From: Roridomyces roridus
Taxonomy: Eukaryota; Basidiomycota; Agaricomycetes; Agaricales; Mycenaceae
Length of the DNA stretch: 64,000 bases
NCBI GenBank assembly: GCA_029378245.1
Contig: JARKIF010000032.1
Coordinates: 581,246-645,245, forward strand
Direction: 5' to 3'
Shown: positions 56,920 through 64,000 of the stretch, in pieces
Position numbering within the stretch: position 1 is the stretch's first letter
Layout: every line of letters starts with the position of its first letter
Notes under the pieces: model-generated
What the model was told of the DNA's origin: nothing
Database searches by the model: none
What the model saw: the letters and a program-made list of their open reading frames with translations, nothing else
Position numbers and translations under genes: made by a program

Positions 56920-57555
56920 ATGCCGACTATAACCCCCGCCGCTCTCGAGCCTCGCAGCGTAGCTCTGCCGCCCGTCGCTAGCCCTGGCGAGCACGCTAGC
57001 TTTTCCCATTCTACTACCCACACGCATGGCCCGACACCCACAGTGACCTTCAAGTCTGACAGGCAGCACAAGGCGTCCGCTGGCCTCATCGCTGGTGTTT
57101 CTATTGGCATCATTGTCTTTCTCGCCGGTCTCTTCTTCATCCGCTACCTGTTTGTCCGTCGCAGGGCCAGGCGTTTGGCGGCTACCAAGGCCGCTGGCCC
57201 AGGCGTCATGACGATGCCGGCAGACACCAAGGCTCCACCAAGCCCACCACCTGTGCTACCCAGCGCACCCGATGCTGTCGAGCTCGGGCACTACCCGCCC
57301 ACGGGTCCGAGGCACGTCCAATCTGGATCGGGCTCCTCATCGTGGTCTACACCCTTTTCCCCGCCCACCGCATCTGCTGCACCGGGCCCCACATCCTCAC
57401 CTGCTGCGCGTCAGGCTTACCTGGCTGCTGAGCTGCGTGCTGCTCAGGCGCAGCTAGAGCGTGGTGGCAAGGGCGTTAATGTCAAAGCGACCAAGAAGCG
57501 GATACGGGAGCTCGAGGAGAGACAGAGTAGTGCTTGGGCGCTTGGATTAGAGTAG
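56920..57555 (+). CDS. Single-pass membrane protein with conserved coiled-coil tail, same family as 44-45 kb genes
   Basis: 211 residues, one exon. A Pro/Ala/His/Thr-rich N-terminal part lies before a membrane segment at about residues 53-76 (AGLIAGVSIGIIVFLAGLFFI), which is followed by a basic anchor YLFVRRRARR. A Pro/Ser-rich linker leads to the family tail ARQAYLAAELRAAQAQLER and KATKKRIRELEERQS. It lacks a clear signal peptide, so it is probably a type III membrane protein with the tail in the cytosol. It shares the tail with 44160-44549 and 44912-45238. No function is known to me. Confidence 0.75.
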   Translation: MPTITPAALEPRSVALPPVASPGEHASFSHSTTHTHGPTPTVTFKSDRQHKASAGLIAGVSIGIIVFLAGLFFIRYLFVRRRARRLAATKAAGPGVMTMPADTKAPPSPPPVLPSAPDAVELGHYPPTGPRHVQSGSGSSSWSTPFSPPTASAAPGPTSSPAARQAYLAAELRAAQAQLERGGKGVNVKATKKRIRELEERQSSAWALGLE

Positions 57556-58766
57556 GAGCTGGTGCGTCCTCGATCTGTCTTGCACTTCCTGCTCGCGGGG
57601 CTCACCTCCCTTTCCCCCTAGGTCTCAATCTTTTTTTCATTATGTTACTAGCGCATTTACGCCCGGGTGTATTTGTCTCCCACGGACTCCTCAGCCTACC
57701 CTCACGACTCGCGTGTGCCATCTTTGACGGGACACACATTGCACCCTACCCACGGATACCACCCTCGCTTGTACTCTACCCTGTTTTGTGTAAATGGAAG
57801 TTATGGAATGGCATTTTGCTTGCTAGCACGACAGCTCAAATCAGCCAGCGAGTCTCGGTATTCGGGGGCTGAGACTTGAGCGGACCTGACGGAGACTTGC
57901 TCCCTCCTTTTGGCGCTGGGGTGCGGATCCTTGGCAACGATACGGAGGTCGTTCCCGGGAGGGTATCTTGGCATCGGCGTCTTCACGACTTGCTTCGGTG
58001 TAAAGACCGCAACTCAATGAGCGGAACTGAGTCTAATCGGACCCCGCGACGTCGACCCCGCGTTGTCACCGCGGTCTCGGGGATCCAGTCGGTTTCATGG
58101 GAGACGGAGTTCCTGTTCCGTTGTCCTGGTGGAACTACTATTGGCTCAAGGCCTGATGTTCCGAACCACTCTTTACTCGTTCCAGCTCGACCATCGCTGT
58201 TGCAATCCGTATTGCCTAGTTTGAAACGCCAGGGCCACGAGCAAGCGACGGGGGACTCCCCCGAGACAGACGACGTCCCCGGAGGCCTCGGAACTCGAGC
58301 CTGCTCGAAATCAACTGTGGGGCGAGACTCTCTGGCTTTTGTAGGCTACACCGGTGTTCTAGTCCTAATTTAAGAAACCTTCCTAATCAGGCCGTTGGCG
58401 TAGTGGCCGATTTGGGCGTTCGCATCAGTAGCTCGTGATGCCATCTTCACTTGCTCACTCCCGCCATATTCAAGGCTGCTTGCGCTTGACCAGCCATGAA
58501 ACTGCCTCGCATAGCACGCTTGGACTGCTGCACGAGCCAGGCAGACTTTCAAAGCGTTGGCCGGGTCCATGAATCCGAGTCATTATTTCATGTTCACCGA
58601 CAAAGACATTCGCGTACGGCATGCCGCACAGCCCGTGGTCCCTGTAAAAGGCATCCATGAAAATGCTCTTTGATCTGACATTGTTCTTCCTGGGCCACGC
58701 ACAGATGCTGAACTGGTATAAAAGCGAACATCACCACCCGCGCTCTTTCTTCTCCCCAACTCACTC
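57556..58766. other. Intergenic or unrecognised, 1.2 kb
   Basis: Open frames exist (57876-58373 plus, 58370-58570 minus), but none shows a motif. I cannot exclude a small spliced gene on the minus strand near 58370-58700. Confidence 0.35.
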
Positions 58767-59951
58767 ATGGCTTCCTTTCCTCCCATCCAATTATCTCCCC
58801 CAGAGCTGCTTTCGGAGATCTTTCAGCATCTCCTGTCGCACGACTTGTTTTCAGCCGCCCAGGTCTGCGGATTGTGGCGCGAAGCGGCACTCGGGCATGC
58901 CAGCCTTTGGACGCGCGTTACAGTGTCCCCCGAGTCTCTCAGCTATCCCCACGGCCTCGGAATCGTTCTACGACGCTCTAAAAATTTGCCCATAACCCTC
59001 GAATTTCTTATCCCTCCCAGTCAACCCGGAGAGACCCCGAACGACTATGCAGCGCTCTGGCGTTTGCTCACATACATCATCATACCTGAACTGGCGCGTT
59101 GCGCGTCTCTGCGGGTCATCGCCGACGAGGTGGCTTGTGGCACCATCACCAGTGTGTTCTTTGGCCATAAATTCCCGCTCCTGCGGTCGCTGCACCTGGT
59201 CAATATGGATGTGGATCCCCATTGGCAGGTCGTTCTCGCAGGGAGCGAGTTGCCACCTGTGCCACCTTCGTTTCTTTACTTTGATCTACCTGAGGGGCAC
59301 GCGCTGGAAGAATGTGTGCTCCATGGCTTTACCTTGGGGTACCATTCGCTCCCAGACCTTAAATCCCTCTCTATTGTCAATCACAACCCGAGTCTCCTCG
59401 ACAGCGGCGGTGCTCTCAACCCGCAACTCTTTGCCGTACCCACCGACCTTCGACTCGACAACTTGTGTATCCCCGTCATCGACCTTCCCAAAGACGACGT
59501 CCTCGACCCGTGCGCCACAGGACTGACAACTCTTCACCTGTCCCGAGTCCGGGGCATGCCGCTCGACTCTGACGAGGATGGCTCGGAATGGGACGGGATG
59601 GAGGAGTACCACTCCGGTCCGTTCTTCAACGCATTGAACACGTCCCGTGTTCGCAGCTTGACGATGGAGGAGTGGGACGCTGCGGGACAGGTCGTGGAGG
59701 ATTTCATCTCGACACTCCCCTTGAAGTACCCCAAGTTCCCGGAGCTGACGCACCTCTGTCTGCGTCGCATGGAGCTTGGACCCCCTGAAGGGATCATGCG
59801 CCTGCTAAGGGCGATGCCGGCGTTGAGGGAGTTGAAGATTGAGGAGTGTCCTGAGACGGCGCAGGTTGTGTTTGAAGTGCTTTGCCTGGATGAGAAGTTG
59901 TGTCCTGGGGTGAGGCAGGTGGAAACTGGGGATGGCCTGCTTTCTCGTTGA
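58767..59951 (+). CDS. F-box protein
   Basis: 394 residues in a single exon. The N-terminal F-box (residues about 7-50) reads IQLSPPELLSEIFQHLLSHD then LFSAAQVCGLWREAAL and SLWTRVTV. The rest is leucine-rich (FPLLRSLHLVNMDVD, LPDLKSLSIVNHN, FPELTHLCLRRMELG, MPALRELKIEECPE). It has a single canonical F-box, unlike the two-module genes A-C, and is not a close copy of D or E. A promoter-like TATAAAAG lies at about 58718-58725, roughly 45 bp upstream. It converges with the transcription factor gene, with 69 bp between stop codons. Confidence 0.85.
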   Translation: MASFPPIQLSPPELLSEIFQHLLSHDLFSAAQVCGLWREAALGHASLWTRVTVSPESLSYPHGLGIVLRRSKNLPITLEFLIPPSQPGETPNDYAALWRLLTYIIIPELARCASLRVIADEVACGTITSVFFGHKFPLLRSLHLVNMDVDPHWQVVLAGSELPPVPPSFLYFDLPEGHALEECVLHGFTLGYHSLPDLKSLSIVNHNPSLLDSGGALNPQLFAVPTDLRLDNLCIPVIDLPKDDVLDPCATGLTTLHLSRVRGMPLDSDEDGSEWDGMEEYHSGPFFNALNTSRVRSLTMEEWDAAGQVVEDFISTLPLKYPKFPELTHLCLRRMELGPPEGIMRLLRAMPALRELKIEECPETAQVVFEVLCLDEKLCPGVRQVETGDGLLSR

Positions 59952-60020
59952 ACGAATGGCTAACGACTAATGACTTTATGTATCGGCATATCTATATTCA
60001 TGAATAAATACGAAATAAAA

Positions 60021-62513
60021 CTAGAGAGACAAGGAGAAAATTGCAGGCGCCGTCTCCGGGGTTGGTGCGGGGCCTGAGTCTTGAGAGTCCGGGGAGGACT
60101 CGAAAAGAGTTGTGCTCCCCAAATCGTCTTCCCCTTCCAATAAACGTTCGAGGACGTCGCTGTGCAGGATTGTCAGTCAAATAAAACGGAGCTCATCGAA
60201 AGACGTACATGTAAAATTCGGCCGACGGGTGGCTGCTGTTGGATGGATCGTGTCAGGGCCAAATATTACATGACAACAGGACGAACTGTTCGCTGTGAGA
60301 TTTCAACACGTCGAGCGCCGTATTGATGTTTGGCATGTATTCAGCTATTTCCTGCCCCCACATTTCGAGGAGCAATACCATAGCGGATTCGAACAATGGG
60401 TTCTGCGGAAATTGAGCTAGAGGAAGTAGTGAGTTTTATAATGGACCTGGCTGAACACGGGAGGACTATTAGGTCTGCGTTTTCGATGTATGTCGGCAAT
60501 GCGGATGCATTCGCGAGCGGCGGAAAGGCAGATGGGCGTGGTGGGGCTAGTTAGCTGAGATGAACGTGTCAATCAGCTCTCATCCACAAAGAATAGGAAC
60601 GCACTGGGATCGACCGCATCGCAGGAATAAACGGGCGGTGGATGAGAATTCGAGTATGGTGATATAGGCAGTGTAGAGTAGCTGATTGATCTAGACCGAC
60701 ACCGTCGAGGTGGTCCGGATCCCAATGAACTAAAAAAGAGGTTCAGATAGGTGGATGACGCAAGGAATACAACCCACGTCGTTTTGGGATCGAGGCAAGC
60801 CATTCGTTGAGGGTAGTTTGGAGGGGGGGTACTGCAGGCCGGGCATCTATCACGGGTCGGATATCTGCAAATTGGCCACGAATGGGAGCTACAGTGCTGG
60901 AATAGAGGAATCGGAGAATGATGGACTGGATGCGATACAGTTTGATCAGGCAATTGAAGAAGGCAAGGTCATGACGATTGTCCCCGTCAATGTACGAAGG
61001 AAGGTTGACGTGGATCCTAGACTATGGTTCAATCGAGGTTCGGGAAGAAAACTCGACGACTTACTCGGTAGGATCAAGAATGGGTGATCTCCCCAAACTT
61101 GCGTTGAGTTGCCCTTCTAGGATTACAAGGGCCCTGGCGTAGATTATGAGAAGCTATGGACAATTGTGGACAAAGACTTACCAAAGCGCACGCTTCTCCA
61201 TCTCTTCGTCCGGCGTGATTCCTGGTTCGGAAGGCTTCCGACGATGCGCGCCTATATCTTGTGCGAGATATATGCCAAAGCCAATAAGGGACCATGCATT
61301 GCGCGGGTTGGACGTGCAACTCATAAAATAGGCCGCAAGCTGTGTGTATTCACTTCAACTGGTATCGCTCAGAGAAAGGAAAGTACGCACACAATACGAC
61401 TGAATGTCGCCCGTCGTGGCCTTCATGTGAAGTGAATGGCCGCAGAGCTTTGTTTGATTAAACCACTTCCATGCGAGTCGTTTGCGGTCCTCTGCATCCG
61501 GGAGATACAAGGACCCAATGGCGCATACCAGAAGCAGAGTGGTCGCGAATGAACGATCCATCATATGACGCCGGTCGTCGATATAGTATTGGAAGCAGGG
61601 ATGATTCAGTAGCGGCAGGAACGAGTTGAAGTGGGTGAAGTACAGAGACACGAGTGTCTTCAACAGATGGTCATCTGGGAAATCGGGGAAAGGAGTCGAG
61701 TGGTGATGCCACTGGTGATGGAATTGATACATGAAAGTTGGAAACACGCGGATCGACGTACAGGCTTCATGATCCACGGTTTCGCCCAGGGTTTCTGCCA
61801 AAGTCTGCCGCCCGTTTCCGGTAAAGCCCGTACCTGGGGCTTTTCAGAGACTGCGGCCTTGATGAGTACGGCGTGACTGGATTGTCCTTGGAATCCGGGG
61901 GGCTTTTCGAGAGAAAGGGAACGAAAGCTCTCGGCAAATTGATCCGGGGTCAACGAGTCCTCCGGATCCGGGGCAAAGGGTATCTCGAGCGTCTTGGTAA
62001 GCTTGAGAACGATGCTCGTCTTGCACGAATATTTCAAGTTTGTTTCTGCTTGTTGCAGCCGTATCTTGAGAATTTCGATATAGTCCAGGTCCGTAGCGGC
62101 TTTCCGGGGCTCCTTGACGGTAACTGCGCCTTTCTTCTGTAAAGAGGTATGGAATGTGCGGGTTAGAAAAGCAATGGGTATACCTGAGCCGATTTCGAGT
62201 AAGTGCAAGTAAGGTTGTGTTCTATACAATGAACGCATTGCTCATTTCCATCGCCTGCGAATTTCGTCAGACCGACGGGATAAACAGCATCTAGGTCAGC
62301 AGCGTACAGCGTCCTAGTCAGAACATTAGCGGATGACGTAGACAGCAAGTGGGTACATACGCCGCCTCTGCCGACAAGTGTCGCACGCCCGCCGCCGTTT
62401 GACCTGCAATAAGAATAAGAAAGGCCTAGGTCCCACGCGGGGTACGGCCACTCAAGCCTCACCTTGATAGCGGGATCCTTGACGAACACAAACTTTGTGT
62501 CTCCTGTCGACAT
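60021..62513 (-). CDS. Zn2Cys6 fungal transcription factor
   Basis: The start is at 62513 (MSTGDTKFVFVKD). The DNA-binding cluster is assembled over three exons and two short introns between about 62410 and 62190: RRACDTCRQRR, then RCDGNEQCVHC, then HNLTCTY, giving the six Cys in the right spacing. A linker rich in heptads follows (KIRLQQAETNLK), a likely dimerisation coil. The middle region (61355-61730) has the start of the Fungal_trans domain: LLKTLVSLYFTHFNSFLPLLNHPCF and FATTLLLVCAIGSLYLPD. Exons further left continue the domain with many introns. The C-terminus is acidic and Ser-rich (DVLERLLEGEDDLG) and ends at TAG 60021. Target genes cannot be inferred. Confidence 0.8.
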
Positions 62514-63724
62514 GGTGGTTTGAGGCAAGCGGAATTTGATGGGGTGATGTGAGCCATCAATTACTCATCGCATCCGGCAAGATACATAAGCGGCCTAGCA
62601 ATTTCAACCGAGAAACAGGCAGATTCTGTCACGCAAGTGAAAAATTTGCGGGACTCGGCGATAAAATCCAGTTGCCAGAGAAATAAAAACTGTTGAAAGC
62701 CGAGTCGAAATGCTTGGGAGCGGGACAAACGCGCCTTTTGATATCATCCAAAGATCCGGCGCCACCAGTTCTTCCCAGATGCTTCGAAACGGGGATGTAC
62801 CATCTTGCTAGAATTCTCCAACTTCTTCTTATATTCCGCGGAACCCTCTAAATCTGTTTCCCTCGGGGCACAACGACTAAAGTGAACTCCTCGTCCCAAA
62901 TTTGTAAACTGAGACTCGCGTGCCGTCCTCCAAAACCAATAACGCCCTCCCCACCCTTCAGTCCTCTGGAAAAATAAGCATGAAGTATCCATGAATGAGG
63001 AAGCTTACTCACCCAGGGCCGAGAGATTTAGCGAAGACACTCGACAACTTTCTATCGGTTCGAAAAGGTGGCGTCGCTCCTTGTGGGTTGCGCTCCAGTC
63101 CTTTTTCTGGCATTGTTCTGTCGGATTCAAGAGTTGAATGAACTCCATTGCTTGGTGGGCAGTAAGGATGCAGGCAGGCCACAATTGTCGCATTCCAGTT
63201 CCCATGCATGCCAGACGACCGTACTTCCTGCCCAAACTTTGGTGTTTGCGGATTGGTCGATGGTAGACATGTTGGGTGGCTAGAGTCGCGGAGAAGGTGG
63301 CTAAGGAACGTCACGGTCTTTGAGTGGGATCGGAAAGTCTCACTCGCCGACCAGCGAGCCAAATCAAGCCATGATTCCTGATACCGTTAGGTACAGGTTT
63401 CTATAGGGCGCCCTAATTTTTGGTTTTGGCGGGCCATCACGTTTTTGTCGTTCGGTTTTGCGTCAGCACTGATGGATCCAGCCAAATTCTTGTTGAAGCT
63501 GATGATTGCCGCACCCTCAGCGCAATATGGATGACCTCAACTCCCGGGAGCAGTCCTATCCGATTGATTTTTCAACATCTGTGCAAATGTCATGCACAGA
63601 TGTTGGGTTCTTTGCCGAAGGAAATCCCAGGACTGTCACAAGCCTCAAGGAACCCCTTCCGTTTTTGCATCCCGCCTCCTCCCGCCGCCTCCCGATTTCT
63701 TGCCAAGCAGAAGCTTGCCATGTC
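62514..63724. other. Intergenic, no supported gene
   Basis: The transcription factor promoter should be at the left edge. Frames at 63009-63362 and 63068-63283 have no recognisable domain. Confidence 0.35.
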
Positions 63725-64000
63725 TAGGGTTGGACACGGGTCGGGTACGGGTCACAGAGGGTCGACCCGTACCCGTACCCGTGCTTGACCCGACCCGCAC
63801 GGGTACGGGTCACAACCCGTATACCCGCGGGTAGACGGCTTGAAATACATTGAAGTGAGTTCAGATTGTCCCCATTCTTGTCATTATCAGCCTCGCAATC
63901 ACAGACTTTCATCGAAAAAACCCTTGGAAATTGGATGCCACCTATGCCGACGCAATGGCCGCATGCACGGGTCGGTCGCGGGTTTGAGCCGGGTCGGAAT
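63725..64000. mobile_element. Left end of a hAT-like element running out of the window
   Basis: TAGGGTTGGACACGGGTCGG at 63725 fits the hAT terminal consensus YARNG and is followed by nested GACCCGTACCCG/CGGGTACGGGTC inverted motifs. The right end is not in the window, so neither the size nor the target duplication can be checked. Confidence 0.55.

Noticed and set aside
58370..58786. Small minus-strand gene near 58.4-58.8 kb
   Set aside because: Short frames with Met starts exist, but no splice pattern or motif supports a product.
63009..63362. 117-residue minus-strand frame upstream of the window end
   Set aside because: No recognised domain, and it overlaps an equally open plus-strand frame.

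Overview
The window is nuclear DNA of a mushroom-forming basidiomycete (Agaricomycetes). The signs are short 45-60 nt introns in almost every gene, expanded F-box and BTB families, a multi-pass membrane family typical of Agaricomycetes, a Zn2Cys6 regulator, an Atg27-like protein, and dense Copia, Gypsy and MITE insertions. I do not commit to a genus. All spliced models are read by eye.

Layout. 0-3.5 kb: two convergent paralogous multi-pass membrane protein genes (the first cut by the window start) and a BTB/POZ protein gene. 3.8-11.5 kb: F-box-like gene A on the minus strand, with a complete 5,376 bp Copia element (identical LTRs, 5 bp target duplication) sitting inside one of its ~48 nt introns. 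11.9-15.1 kb: a hAT-type MITE and a 2.2 kb element with long inverted repeats. 15.25-20.2 kb: a truncated, broken Gypsy element whose 3' side runs into the stop codon of F-box-like gene B. 20.2-36.7 kb: gene B, split into two parts by a 13.85 kb insertion (20294-34143) that has ~232 bp terminal inverted repeats and an 8 bp target duplication. The insertion carries an XPG/GEN1-like nuclease gene and a Crypton-like tyrosine recombinase gene side by side. This is the most unusual object in the window. A further 311 bp MITE lies in the remaining part of B.

37.3-45.2 kb: a secreted metallo-beta-lactamase-fold protein, a BTB gene fragment, two MITEs, the broken gag of another retroelement, and two small single-pass membrane proteins of a shared uncharacterised family, one lying in a 341 bp tandem duplication. 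45.3-54.9 kb: F-box-like gene C (apparently intact), a hotdog-fold thioesterase and a divergently transcribed acyl-CoA ligase that ends in a peroxisomal signal, and two tandem F-box genes. 54.9-64 kb: an Atg27-like receptor, a third member of the small membrane family, another F-box gene, a Zn2Cys6 transcription factor, and the left end of another hAT-like element.

The window reads as a gene-family-rich accessory region. Three related F-box-like genes (A, B, C) are present; two have been hit repeatedly by transposons, and the intact third lets the insertion sites in the other two be read to the base. The thioesterase/ligase pair and the Atg27-like protein are the most metabolically or cellularly interpretable genes.
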